This document shows positions 46,819 to 55,537 of a stretch of DNA of 64,000 nucleotides, one piece after another. Under the pieces are notes generated by a model. It was given only the letters and a program-made list of their open reading frames with translations, made no database searches and was not told the DNA's origin. Source of the stretch: Actinomycetota bacterium (GTDB lineage Bacteria > Actinomycetota > Actinomycetes > Streptosporangiales > Streptosporangiaceae); assembly GCA_019240215.1 (NCBI GenBank), contig JAFAYQ010000027.1, positions 30,331 to 94,330 on the forward strand. Direction: 5' to 3'. A program made the translations under genes and the position numbers. Each line of letters opens with the position of its first letter. Position 1 is the first letter of the stretch.

Positions 46819-49518
46819 GTGGACGCCAGCGCCCTCGATCCGACGGTCGCCGTGATGGGGCTGCGTACGGACGACGAATCGGGCCTGCCCGCCACCGGCA
46901 CGGCCGAGCCCCGGCTGTCCTGGCGGCTGGCCAGTGACCGCCCCGGCGTCCGCCAGCTGGGCTACGAGGTACAGGTCTGCGCCGACGTCGGCTTCCATGG
47001 CCCGGTGGCCAGCTCCGGTGAGGTCCCGTCCTCGCGGCCGCTGCACGTGCCCTGGCCCGCGCCGCCGCTGCGCAGTCGTGAGGTGCGCTGGTGGCGGGTG
47101 CGGGCCCGCACCGACCGGGGCCTGACCGCCTGGAGTGAGCCCGCCCGGGTCGAGGCGGCCCTGCTGGAGAGCGCCGACTGGGTGGCCCGGCCGATCACGC
47201 TGGCGGCCGACATCGGCCGGGCCGAGCCCGGCCCGGTCCCGCTGCTGCGCCGCGAGTTCCAGCTGGACGCGGCGGTGGCCAGCGCCCGCCTGTACGTCAC
47301 CGCGCTCGGTGTCCACGACGTGGCCATCAACGGCCGGCCGGTCAGCGACGAGCTGCTCGAGCCCGGCTGGCAGAGCTACCGGCACCGGCTGCTGTTCGCC
47401 ACCTACGACGTCACCGGGCTGCTGACCGAGGGGCCCAACGCGATCTCGGCCGCGGTCGGCGACGGCTGGTACCGCGGCCGGTTGACCTGGCGGGACCTGC
47501 ACAGCGTCTACGGCGACGCGAACGGCCTGCTGGCCCAGCTGGAGGTCCAGCTCACCGGCGGCTCGGCGGTCACCGTGGCCACCGACCGGCACTGGCGGGC
47601 GTCGACCGGGGCGCTGCTCGCGGCCGACCTGTACGACGGCACCGACACCGATCGGCGCCGGGAGCCCACCGGCTGGCGGCGGCCGGGATTCGACGACACC
47701 GGCTGGGCGGCCGCCACCGAACGAGACCAGCCCCGGCTGCTCCAGCAGCGGACCATGCCCCCGGTCCGGGTCGTCGAGGTCCGCCGCCCCGGCCGGCGGC
47801 CCAGCCCGGACGGTCATCTCCTGCTCGACACCGGCCAGAACCTCACCGGGTATCTGCGGCTGCGGGTGACCGGGCCGGCCGGAGCCCGGATCACCGTCCG
47901 CCACGCCGAGGTGCTGGACGAGGCGGGCCGCCTGTACACGAAGGCGCTGCGCACCGCCCGCGCCACCGACACCTACGTCCTGGCCGGCCTCGACACCGAG
48001 CGGCTGGAGCCAGCGTTCACGTTCCACGGCTTCCGCTACGCCGAGGTCCAGACGTCGCCCGGGGTCACCGTGCACGACGCGGAGGTGGCCGTGGTCAGCT
48101 CCGACCTGGCCCCGACCGGCCGCTTCGAGTGCTCCGACGAGCGGGTCAACCAGCTGTTCGGCAACGTCACCTGGTCCCAGCGCGGCAACTTCCTGGCCCT
48201 GCCGACCGACTGCCCGCAGCGCGACGAACGGCTCGGCTGGACCGGGGACATCGCGGTGTTCGCCTCCACCGCCTGCGCGAACGCCGACAGCCGCGCGTTC
48301 CTGGCCAACTGGCTGGTGGACCTGGCCTGCGACCAGCGGTCCGACGGCGCGGTCCCGAGCGTGGTGCCCAACGTGCTGGCCGCGGTGGACGGCACCCGGT
48401 ACCCGGTCCACGAGTACGGCGCGACCGGCTGGGGCGACGCCGCCACCGTCGTCCCCTGGGCGCTGTACGAGGCCTACGGCGACGCCGATGTGCTCCGCCG
48501 CCAGTACCGGAGCATGCGCGCCTGGGTGGACTGGTGCGCCGGCCGCCGGGGGGAGGACGGCACCTGGACCGGCGACTGGCACTTCGGCGACTGGCTGGAC
48601 CCGGGGGCGCCGCCCGCCGAGCCGCAGAAGGCCACCACCAGCAGCGACTACCTCGCTACCGCGTACCTGGCCTACAGCGCCGGGATCGTGGCCCGCACCA
48701 GTCGCCTGCTCGGCGACACCACGACGGCCGCCGCCTACCAAGCGCTGCGGGACGAGACCGCGGCCGCCGCCTGGCGCCGGTGGGCCGACCACGCGACCAC
48801 CACCCAGGCGGGCTGCGCCGTCGCCCTGCAGCTGGCGATCGCCCCGGCCGCCGAACAGGAGCGGGTCGGCGCCGCCCTCGCTGCCCTGGTGCGGGCCGGT
48901 GACGGCCGGATCGCCACCGGCTTCCTCGGCACCCCGCTGGTGCTGCCCGCGCTGACGGCCGGCGGCCACGTTGACCAGGCCTACCAGCTGCTGCTCAACC
49001 CCGAACCGCCCGGCTGGCTCTACCAGGTCCGGCAGGGCGCGACCACCATGTGGGAGCGCTGGGACGCCATCCAGCCGGACGGCAGCATCCATCCCGGCGA
49101 CATGGCCAGCGGTGCCGACGGCATGCTGTCGTTCAACCACTACGCCTACGGTGCCGTGGCCGCCTGGCTGTACCGGTCGGTGGCCGGCCTCGCGCCCGAC
49201 CCGGACGACCCCGGGTACGGCACCGTGGTGATGGCGCCGGAGCCCGGAGGCGGGCTGACGCACGCCTCGGCCCGGCTGCGCACCCCGTACGGACCGGCCG
49301 GTATCGCCTGGCGCCTGGACGGGGACGGGGACGGCCGGGAGCTGGCCGTCGAGGCCGACCTCCCCCCCGGCAGCCGCGGCCGGTTCGTCCTGCCGGCCGG
49401 CCGCTGGACCGGCGAGTGCGACGGCCAGCCCGTCCGCCACGACCGGCCCGCGATCGACCTCGGCTCCGGCCACCACCGCATAATGCTCCGCCGCCGCCCA
49501 GAAACCCCGGCTACCTGA
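46819..49518 (+). CDS. alpha-L-rhamnosidase (GH78)
   Basis: An 899-aa glycoside hydrolase without a signal peptide, thus cytosolic. In order: N-terminal beta domain (PRLSWRLASDRPGVRQLGYEVQV), carbohydrate-binding-like domains (YVTALGVHDVAINGRPVSDELLEPGWQSY), the catalytic (alpha/alpha)6 barrel with LPTDCPQRDERLGWTGD (general acid region), EYGATGWGDAATVVPW, and a C-terminal beta domain (MLSFNHYAYGAVAAWLY). It releases terminal L-rhamnose from glycosides after import by the MFS protein. GTG 46819 has GAAGG eight bases upstream. Confidence 0.95.
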   Translation: MDASALDPTVAVMGLRTDDESGLPATGTAEPRLSWRLASDRPGVRQLGYEVQVCADVGFHGPVASSGEVPSSRPLHVPWPAPPLRSREVRWWRVRARTDRGLTAWSEPARVEAALLESADWVARPITLAADIGRAEPGPVPLLRREFQLDAAVASARLYVTALGVHDVAINGRPVSDELLEPGWQSYRHRLLFATYDVTGLLTEGPNAISAAVGDGWYRGRLTWRDLHSVYGDANGLLAQLEVQLTGGSAVTVATDRHWRASTGALLAADLYDGTDTDRRREPTGWRRPGFDDTGWAAATERDQPRLLQQRTMPPVRVVEVRRPGRRPSPDGHLLLDTGQNLTGYLRLRVTGPAGARITVRHAEVLDEAGRLYTKALRTARATDTYVLAGLDTERLEPAFTFHGFRYAEVQTSPGVTVHDAEVAVVSSDLAPTGRFECSDERVNQLFGNVTWSQRGNFLALPTDCPQRDERLGWTGDIAVFASTACANADSRAFLANWLVDLACDQRSDGAVPSVVPNVLAAVDGTRYPVHEYGATGWGDAATVVPWALYEAYGDADVLRRQYRSMRAWVDWCAGRRGEDGTWTGDWHFGDWLDPGAPPAEPQKATTSSDYLATAYLAYSAGIVARTSRLLGDTTTAAAYQALRDETAAAAWRRWADHATTTQAGCAVALQLAIAPAAEQERVGAALAALVRAGDGRIATGFLGTPLVLPALTAGGHVDQAYQLLLNPEPPGWLYQVRQGATTMWERWDAIQPDGSIHPGDMASGADGMLSFNHYAYGAVAAWLYRSVAGLAPDPDDPGYGTVVMAPEPGGGLTHASARLRTPYGPAGIAWRLDGDGDGRELAVEADLPPGSRGRFVLPAGRWTGECDGQPVRHDRPAIDLGSGHHRIMLRRRPETPAT

Positions 49519-50278
49519 CCCGCCGGCGGTAGGCGACCATGGCCAGCACGTAGGCGACCACCAGGAGGCCGGCGCACCAGGCCAGCGCCGTCCAGATGCT
49601 GCCGCTGACCGGCTGCCGGGCGAACAGCTCCCGGATCGTGTTGACGATCGAGGTCACCGGCTGGTGGTCGGCGAACGCGCGCACCGGGCCGGGCATCGTC
49701 CCGGTCGGCACGAAGGCCGAGCTGACGAACGGCAGGAAGATGATCGGGTAGGAGAACGCGCCCGCGCCGTCGGCCGTCTTGGCCGACAGTCCGGCGATGA
49801 TGGCCAGCCAGGTCAGCGCCAGCGTGAACAGCACCAGCACCCCGGCCACGGCCAGCCAGGCCAGCCCGCTGGCGCCGGTCCGGAACCCCACCGCCACCGC
49901 CACCAGCACCACCAGCACCAGCGAGATCAGGTTGGAGACGACTGAGGTCAGCACGTGCGCCCACAGCACGCTGGAGCGGGCGATCGGCAGCGACTGGAAC
50001 CGCTCGAAGATGCCGCTTTGCATGTCCGCGAACAGCCGGATCGCCGCGTAGGAGATGCCCATCGTGATCGTGATCAGCAGGATCCCCGGCAGCAGGTAGT
50101 TCACGTAGTGACCGGTCCCGGTGCGGATCGCGCCGCCGAACACGTAGACGAACAGCAGCATCAGCGCGATCGGCATGACCGAGACCGTGAGGATGGTGTC
50201 CAGGCTGCGGGTGATGTGACGCATCGACCGGCCCAGCAGCACCGTGGTGTCTTCGAAGAAGTACGTTGTCGTGGTCAT
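49511..50278 (-). CDS. ABC-2 type transporter permease
   Basis: A 255-aa protein with six transmembrane segments of the DrrB/ABC-2 type: FFEDTTVLLGRSMRHITRSLDTILTVSVMPIALMLLFVYVFGG, the conserved ERFQSLPIARSSVLWAHVLTS loop, and PIIFLPFVSSAFVPTGTMPGPVRAFADHQPVTSIVNTIRELF. It pairs with the ATPase encoded nine bases upstream to export a drug, lipid or glycan. It converges with the rhamnosidase by 8 nt. It is the last gene of a five-gene minus-strand operon. Confidence 0.93.
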   Translation of the reverse strand: MTTTTYFFEDTTVLLGRSMRHITRSLDTILTVSVMPIALMLLFVYVFGGAIRTGTGHYVNYLLPGILLITITMGISYAAIRLFADMQSGIFERFQSLPIARSSVLWAHVLTSVVSNLISLVLVVLVAVAVGFRTGASGLAWLAVAGVLVLFTLALTWLAIIAGLSAKTADGAGAFSYPIIFLPFVSSAFVPTGTMPGPVRAFADHQPVTSIVNTIRELFARQPVSGSIWTALAWCAGLLVVAYVLAMVAYRRRVR

Positions 50279-50287
50279 GACCGCCCC

Positions 50288-51034
50288 TCAGCTGCCGGTG
50301 ATGGCGAGGAAGATGTCCTCCAGCGAGGGCTGCTTCTCCACGTACTCGACCTTGGCCGGCGGGAACAGCTCTTTCAGCTCGGCCAGGGTGCCGTGGGCGA
50401 TGATTCGCCCCTGGTGCAGGATCGCGATCTGGTCGGCCAGCTGTTCGGCCTCGTCCAGGTACTGAGTGGTGAGCAGCACGGTGGTGCCGTGGCCGGCCAG
50501 CTGCCGGACGCTGTTCCACACCTCGGCCCGCGACTGCGGGTCGAGCCCGGTCGTCGGCTCGTCCAGGAAGATCACCGGCGGATCCCCGATCAGGCTCATG
50601 GCGATGTCGAGGCGGCGGCGCATGCCCCCCGAGTACGTCGCCACCCGCCGGTCGGCCGCGTCGGTGAGCAGGAACCGGGCCAGCAGCTCGTCCGCCAGCG
50701 GGCGGGCGCCCTTCAGGTGCCGGAGCCGGGCCACCAGCACCAGATTCTCGCGCCCGGTGAGGGTCTGGTCGACCGCCGCGAACTGGCCGGTCAGGCTGAT
50801 CGACGCGCGCACGCGGGCGGCCTGGGTGGCGACGTCGAAGCGGTCGACGGCGGCCGTCCCCGCATCCGCCTTGAGCAGCGTGGCCAAGATCTTGACGACG
50901 GTCGTCTTACCCGCCCCGTTGGCGCCCAGCAGCGCGAAGATGCTGCCCCGGGCCACGTCGAAGTCCACCCCGCGCAGCACCGGCCGGTCCTCATACGACT
51001 TCTCCAGGCCGCGCACGCTGATCGTCGCCGTCAT
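50288..51034 (-). CDS. ABC transporter ATP-binding protein (DrrA-like)
   Basis: A 248-aa ATPase: Walker A GANGAGKT, Q loop SLTGQFAAVDQ, signature YSGGMRRRLDIAMSL, Walker B VIFLDEPTTGLD, and the switch His region TTQYLDEAEQLAD. The QFAAVDQxLTGRENL and C-terminal VEYVEKQPSLEDIFL are those of DrrA-type exporters. It overlaps the upstream SHOCT-like gene by four bases, so the exporter is translated together with the small regulatory proteins of the operon. Confidence 0.94.
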   Translation of the reverse strand: MTATISVRGLEKSYEDRPVLRGVDFDVARGSIFALLGANGAGKTTVVKILATLLKADAGTAAVDRFDVATQAARVRASISLTGQFAAVDQTLTGRENLVLVARLRHLKGARPLADELLARFLLTDAADRRVATYSGGMRRRLDIAMSLIGDPPVIFLDEPTTGLDPQSRAEVWNSVRQLAGHGTTVLLTTQYLDEAEQLADQIAILHQGRIIAHGTLAELKELFPPAKVEYVEKQPSLEDIFLAITGS

Positions 51035-51480
51035 TCGCAGAACACCTGCACCTTGCTGGTGGAGTCGTCGACGTCGACGGTTACCTCGTGGAGCTGGTCG
51101 ATCAGCTCCTCGAGCTGGGCCGGCTTGAGCTCGGAGAGGTCGATCGGCACCCCCGACCGGGCCAGCTCGGTGTTGATCTTGGTCATCGCCTTGGGCGGGA
51201 CCAGGCTGGTGAGCCGGACCCCGGCCCGCAGCAGCTGGAGCGGCACCCGGATGTTGATCCGGCTGGGCTCGTCGCCGGTCGAGGTGTCTTCCACCAGCAC
51301 CCGCAGGTACTTGGGCCGGGCCTTCGGCCGGGACTCGGCGCCCGCGGCCAGCTCGGGTTGCTGTCGTTCGAGCGCGTTGATCAAGCGCTCGGCCTCATCG
51401 GCGGTGATCTTGCCCTCGGCCAGCATCATCAGGATCTGGCGGCCCTGCTCGTCCACGGTCACTCCTTCTTCGTTGCTCAA
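51031..51480 (-). CDS. SHOCT-like / YvlB-N-terminal-type protein
   Basis: A 149-aa soluble protein. Residues 12-45 (EQGRQILMMLAEGKITADEAERLINAL) match the short helical SHOCT-like segment found at the start of YvlB/LiaX proteins. The rest (YLRVLVEDTSTGDEPSRINIRVPLQLLRAGVRLTSLVPP, IDLSELKPAQLEELIDQLHEVTVDVDDSTSKVQVFCE) is a small beta/alpha domain conserved with that group. It is probably a cytoplasmic regulatory or scaffolding protein of an envelope-stress module. Starts and stops overlap neighbours by four bases on both sides. Confidence 0.82.
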   Translation of the reverse strand: MSNEEGVTVDEQGRQILMMLAEGKITADEAERLINALERQQPELAAGAESRPKARPKYLRVLVEDTSTGDEPSRINIRVPLQLLRAGVRLTSLVPPKAMTKINTELARSGVPIDLSELKPAQLEELIDQLHEVTVDVDDSTSKVQVFCE

Positions 51481-51749
51481 AAGACCCTGATCAGGAACGC
51501 GGTCTGGCCGTCATCGATCTCCAGCCGGGCTCCCGGCAGCGCCCACAGCACCTGCCCGAGGCCGCCCAGGGCGCCCAGGAAGCTCACCCGGTACCCGTAG
51601 ACGCGACCCACGATCAGCCCGCCCAGCGCGGCCAGCACCAGGAGTGGCGACAGCATCAGCAGCACCACCAAGACCAGCAGCACCGGGATGAACAGCCGCC
51701 GCCAGCGCCCGTCGGGGCGGCGGTAGCGCACCGTCACCAGCTGCGGCAT
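51477..51749 (-). CDS. small membrane protein
   Basis: A 90-aa protein with a basic N-terminus (MPQLVTVRYRRPDGRWRRLF), one long or two short hydrophobic segments (IPVLLVLVVLLMLSPLLVLAALGGLIVG), and a C-terminal beta-like tail (GARLEIDDGQTAFLIRVF). No named family recognised, but a protein of this layout often lies between DUF2089 and SHOCT-like genes. Its ATG shares a base with the DUF2089 stop. A membrane anchor or sensor for the operon is plausible. Confidence 0.75.
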   Translation of the reverse strand: MPQLVTVRYRRPDGRWRRLFIPVLLVLVVLLMLSPLLVLAALGGLIVGRVYGYRVSFLGALGGLGQVLWALPGARLEIDDGQTAFLIRVF

Positions 51750-52111
51750 CACTGCGGTCCCTCCAGCTCGGCCAGCGCCTGCTCGGCGCTGATCTCGCCC
51801 CGCCGCAGCCGGTCGACCACGTCGGCGCGGTTCGGGGCCGGCTCGACGTCGACGAAGTCGAGCCGGCCGGAGATCCGGTTCAGCCGCGACTTGATCGTCG
51901 GGTAGCTGACCCCGAAGATCCGCTCCATCTCCTTGATGGAGCCGTGCGCGCGCACGAACGCGGCCACGAACACCTGGTCATCCGGGCTGAGCTGGGCCAG
52001 CTGGGGCGGCTCGAACTGCCCTTCGACCGCGATCCCGCTGCCGGTCAGCCGGACCCGCTCGACCATGAACTCCTGGCCCCGCGTCAGCTCCGTCAGTTCG
52101 GCCCAGTCCAT
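51749..52111 (-). CDS. DUF2089-family regulator
   Basis: A 120-aa protein. The DUF2089 core is evident: ELTRGQEFMVERVRLTGSGIAVEGQFEPPQLAQLSPDDQVFVAAFVRAHGSIKEMERIFGVSYPTIKSRLNRI, which ends in a helix-turn-helix like that of sigma region 4. The N-terminal zinc ribbon of longer members is absent. A short helical tail (DVVDRLRRGEISAEQALAEL) repeats the SHOCT-like motif. It probably regulates its own operon from the A+T-rich inverted repeat upstream. ATG 52111 has GGGGAG at seven bases; ATG 52147 would add 12 residues. Confidence 0.83.
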   Translation of the reverse strand: MDWAELTELTRGQEFMVERVRLTGSGIAVEGQFEPPQLAQLSPDDQVFVAAFVRAHGSIKEMERIFGVSYPTIKSRLNRISGRLDFVDVEPAPNRADVVDRLRRGEISAEQALAELEGPQ

Positions 52112-52154
52112 CCGCGGCTCCCCACGCTCAAGCTGATCGTGGTTCATTCCTATC

Positions 52155-52188
52155 TTAACTTTATTAATTTCTCAATTTAAAAAGTTAA
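52155..52188. promoter_or_regulatory. A+T-rich 15-bp inverted repeat before the DUF2089 operon
   Basis: TTAACTTTATTAATT and AATTTAAAAAGTTAA (13 of 15 paired) flank TCTC. In DNA otherwise over 70% G+C this block stands out strongly. A TAAGAT box on the minus strand (52157-52152) overlaps its edge. It is likely the promoter/operator; it could also end transcription of the upstream MFS pseudogene. Confidence 0.6.
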
Positions 52189-52206
52189 TATTTTTAATGA
52201 CGCAGG

Positions 52207-53134
52207 TCAGGCAGCTGGGTCACGTCGCCTGGGGTTGCGGGCGAGCGACAGCACCATGCCGAGCACGCAGACGCCGGCCAGCACCGCCAGCGCGGTCCGG
52301 TAGCCGCCGGTGAAGCTGTCCAGGGCCAGCCGCGACAGCCGCGACAAGGTGCCCGCGTAGGCGGCCTGCTTCTCGGCCGGGGTCAGCGGGCTGGTCACGA
52401 TGGCCAGCGACATCGCCGTGCTGACCGCGAAGCCGGTGTTCTGCAGCATCGACCGGACGCCGTTGACGATGCCGCGGCGGCCGGGCCCGACCCCGGTCAT
52501 GATCGAGCTGGTGTTGGGGGTCATGAAGATCCCGGTGCCGATGCCGACGGCCAGCAGGCAGCCGCCGATGACCGGGTAGCCCAGCGACGGTGAGATCGTG
52601 GCGGCCAGCACCATGCCGCCCGCCACCGGGATCACCCGCACCCCGGCCTGGAACGGGTCGGCCCCCGAGGCCGCCTGCAGGTACAGCGCGATCAGGAGCA
52701 CGACCGCGAACCGGGCGATCGCCATCAGCATGGTGCTGGCGTAGGCCGGTGTTGGTGATGATCGCCGCCGCCCCGACCGCCTGCAGGGCCCGGCAGATCG
52801 CGAGCACCAGCGCCGACGGCGCGAACCCGCACAGCACGCTGGCCCCGGTCAAGATGGCCAGCCCCGTCATGTACAGGCGCCGCCGCCCGACGATGTCCGC
52901 CACCCGCCCGAACACCAGGATCAGGGCGGTGTTGACCAGCATGAAGGACAGCACGATCCAGGACGCCGCGGTCGCGTCGGCCGAGAAGTGCCGGGCCACC
53001 ACCGGCAGCGCCACGTCCAGGGTGGAGGTGTTGGTCCCTGACAGCAGCACCCCGAGGCTGGTCACCGACAGCACCCGCCACGCATACCGCGCCTGATCAC
53101 CCACGGCACGGTCATCGTCCGTGCCGGTCCTCAT
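52207..53134 (-). pseudogene. MFS drug exporter, broken by internal deletion and frameshift
   Basis: From ATG 53134 the frame codes TM1-TM4 of an EmrB/QacA-type exporter (SVTSLGVLLSGTNTSTLDVALPVVARHF, VNTALILVFGRVADIVGRRRLYMTGLAILTG, ALVLAICRALQAVGAAAIITNT) and then turns into Arg/Gly-rich nonsense at about 52750. The matching C-terminal half is in another frame from about 52760 to 52207 (LMAIARFAVVLLIALYLQAA, GIFMTPNTSSIMTGVGPGRRGIVNGVRSMLQNTGFAVSTAM, GYRTALAVLAGVCVLGMVLSL). Around 130 residues (TM5 to about TM8) are missing at the junction. A functional 14-TM exporter cannot be made from this. Confidence 0.8.
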
Positions 53135-53266
53135 GTCTGCCGTACGGCCAGCTTAATCGGCCCCTCCGTGGCTGATTCGGCCGCCCTGGCCGGCGGCGGC
53201 AGCTAGCATGCCGATTTAGCTAATCCGGCCGCTCCGGGGGACGGCCGGAAGGGGAGGACGCGGCTA

Positions 53267-55429
53267 GTGGCTCGGCTGGCGATCACCAAGGACGTGCTGT
53301 CGGCGTTCGCCAGGCTGGACAAAAGCGTCCAAGGTGCCGTCCAGTCGGCGGTCAACGAATTCGCCGCCGGTGAGCACGGCGCCGCCGCGCTGGAGACGGT
53401 GCCCGGTGGCCTCGACGATCGCATCCGGCTGCTGCCGGTCGACGGCGCCTGGTACGGCGCGGTCCTCGTCCCCGACCACGGTGACACCTTCTGCCTGCTC
53501 ACGATCCTGCCCCGGGACGAGGCGGCCCGCTACGTGACCAGCCACCGGGTCAGCATCAACCAGGTCACCGGCACCCTGGAGGTGTCCCGGCCCGCTGCCC
53601 TCAAGGAGGCCGAGCCGTACCTGCGGGCGGCGGCCGGCCCGGACGGCCGGCGGCTGTTCGCCGACGTCAGCGACGCCGACCTGACCCGGCTGGGCATCGA
53701 CGCCGAGATCCAGCGGCTGGTCCGGCTGCTGGTCCACGACGCCGAGCTGGACGCGCTCCAGTCGATGCTGCCCGCCGCCCAGTGCGCGGCCCTGCAGGCG
53801 CTGGCCAGCGGGATGACGGTCGACGAAGCCCACGCCGAGGCGATGCGGCTGCCGACCGGGCCCGGCCCGGCCGCCGGCCCGGATGAGCGGATCGACTTCG
53901 GTGACCTGGTCGCCGCCATGGAGCGGACCCCGGGCCAGGTCGCGTTCGTGTCCGACACCGAGGAACTGCAGGACATCCTGGCCCACCCGTTCGCCGCCTG
54001 GCGGACGTTCCTGCACCCCAGCCAGCGCGACATCGCCTACCGGCCCAGCTACAGCGGCCCCGCCCAGATGACCGGCGGCCCCGGCACCGGCAAGACCGTG
54101 ACCGTGCTGCACCGGGCCGCGTTCCTGGCCACCGACGCCGACGCCCTGTTCCAGTGGCCCCGGACCGGCGCGGCCGAGCAGCCGGCCCCCGGCGGCCGCC
54201 CGATCCTGCTGACGACGTTCAACGGCAACCTCGCCGACGCCCTGCAGTCCCAGCTCGACCTGCTGGTCCGCGACCCGCTGGTGCGCGACCAGATCGAGGT
54301 GCGCAACGTCGACCGGCTCGCCTACGGCATCGTCAGCCAGGCCCGCGGCACCCCGGTCATCGCCGACGAACGGCAGCTGCGCGACCGCTGGGCCAAAGCG
54401 GCGGCGGCGTCCGGCCTCGACGTCACCCCGGCCTTCCTCAAGCACGAGTGGGAGCAGGTCATCCTCGCCCAGGACCTGGTCACCGAGCAGGCCTACCTGG
54501 CCTGTCCCCGGACCGGCCGCGGCCGCCCGCTGACCAGGGCCCAGCGCATCCGCGTCTGGCAGGCGGCCGAGCAGGTCACCGCCGAGCTGGCCGCCGCCGG
54601 TCAGGCCACTCACCTGCAGCTGGTCAACGAGGCGGCCCACCTGGTGCGGGCGACCGGAGCGCCCCGCTACCGGCACATCCTGGTCGACGAGGCCCAGGAC
54701 CTGCACGCGGCCCACTGGCGGCTGCTGCGGGCGGCGGTCCCCGAAGGGCCGGACGACCTGTTCATCGCGGCCGACCCGCACCAGCGCATCTACCCCAACC
54801 GGGTGTCGCTGGCCAGCCTGCGGATCAGCGTGCGCGGGCGCAGCCGCAAGCTGTCGCTGAACTACCGCACCACCCAGGAGATCCTGGCCTGGGCGATGCC
54901 GCTGCTCGGCTCCGCCCCGGTCATCGGCCTCGACGGCGAGGTCGACTCGCTGCTCGGCTACCGGTCGCCGATGCACGGCCAGCCGCCCCAGATCCGTGGG
55001 GCCGCCACCCGTGGCCAGGAGTTCGTGCTGCTGTCGAAAAAGGTCCGATCGTGGCTGGCGGCCGGGTTCGAGCCGAGTGCCATCGGCATCGCGGCCCGGT
55101 CCGCCAGCCTGGTGCGCCAGGCCCGCGAGGCGCTGAAGGCCGACGGCCTCGGCACCACCTCGATCACCGGCCGCGACGGCACCACCGGCGTCCGGGCCGG
55201 CACCATGCACGCCATGAAAGGCCTGGAGTTCCGCGCCGTCGCCGTCATCGGCGTCGACGAGGGCGTGGTCCCCGACCCGGCCACCGTCGCCACCGACGAC
55301 GGCGACCCGCTGACCCACGCCCAGGACCTCCAGCGCGAGCGTTGCGTCCTGTTCGTCGCCTGCACCCGCGCCCGCGACCACCTCTACGTTTCCTACGCGG
55401 GCGAGCCGAGCCCGTTCCTGCCCAGCTGA
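53267..55429 (+). CDS. UvrD/Rep-family helicase with N-terminal RelE/ParE-like domain
   Basis: A 720-aa protein. Residues 1-105 resemble a RelE/ParE toxin fold (ITKDVLSAFARLDKSVQGAVQSAVNEF, DDRIRLLPVDGAWYGAVLVPDHGDTFCLLTILPRDEAARYV) ending in SINQVTGTLEV. The rest is a superfamily 1 helicase: Walker A MTGGPGTGKT near 270, DEAQDLHAAHW (motif II), ADPHQRIYPNR (III), LSLNYRTTQEILAWA (IV), GTMHAMKGLEFRAVAVIG (V) and LFVACTRARDHLYV (VI). It unwinds DNA, probably in repair. GTG 53267 follows GGAAGGGGAGGA. It stands alone, divergent from the MFS pseudogene. Confidence 0.9.
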   Translation: MARLAITKDVLSAFARLDKSVQGAVQSAVNEFAAGEHGAAALETVPGGLDDRIRLLPVDGAWYGAVLVPDHGDTFCLLTILPRDEAARYVTSHRVSINQVTGTLEVSRPAALKEAEPYLRAAAGPDGRRLFADVSDADLTRLGIDAEIQRLVRLLVHDAELDALQSMLPAAQCAALQALASGMTVDEAHAEAMRLPTGPGPAAGPDERIDFGDLVAAMERTPGQVAFVSDTEELQDILAHPFAAWRTFLHPSQRDIAYRPSYSGPAQMTGGPGTGKTVTVLHRAAFLATDADALFQWPRTGAAEQPAPGGRPILLTTFNGNLADALQSQLDLLVRDPLVRDQIEVRNVDRLAYGIVSQARGTPVIADERQLRDRWAKAAAASGLDVTPAFLKHEWEQVILAQDLVTEQAYLACPRTGRGRPLTRAQRIRVWQAAEQVTAELAAAGQATHLQLVNEAAHLVRATGAPRYRHILVDEAQDLHAAHWRLLRAAVPEGPDDLFIAADPHQRIYPNRVSLASLRISVRGRSRKLSLNYRTTQEILAWAMPLLGSAPVIGLDGEVDSLLGYRSPMHGQPPQIRGAATRGQEFVLLSKKVRSWLAAGFEPSAIGIAARSASLVRQAREALKADGLGTTSITGRDGTTGVRAGTMHAMKGLEFRAVAVIGVDEGVVPDPATVATDDGDPLTHAQDLQRERCVLFVACTRARDHLYVSYAGEPSPFLPS

Positions 55430-55537
55430 CCAGCGGCCCGCCGGTCGCCCGCTCCGACGGGTCAGGCCATGGTCATGTCTGCCGACGTTAGGCGGCCGGG
55501 ACGCCGTTGGCGAGCAGCAAGCCGGCGGCTCCGGCGT

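Noticed and set aside
46456..49476. 1006-codon minus-strand frame opposite the rhamnosidase
   Set aside because: Same artefact: the plus strand carries all GH78 motifs, the minus frame none.
53264..55381. 705-codon minus-strand frame opposite the helicase
   Set aside because: Low-complexity translation; all helicase motifs are on the plus strand.
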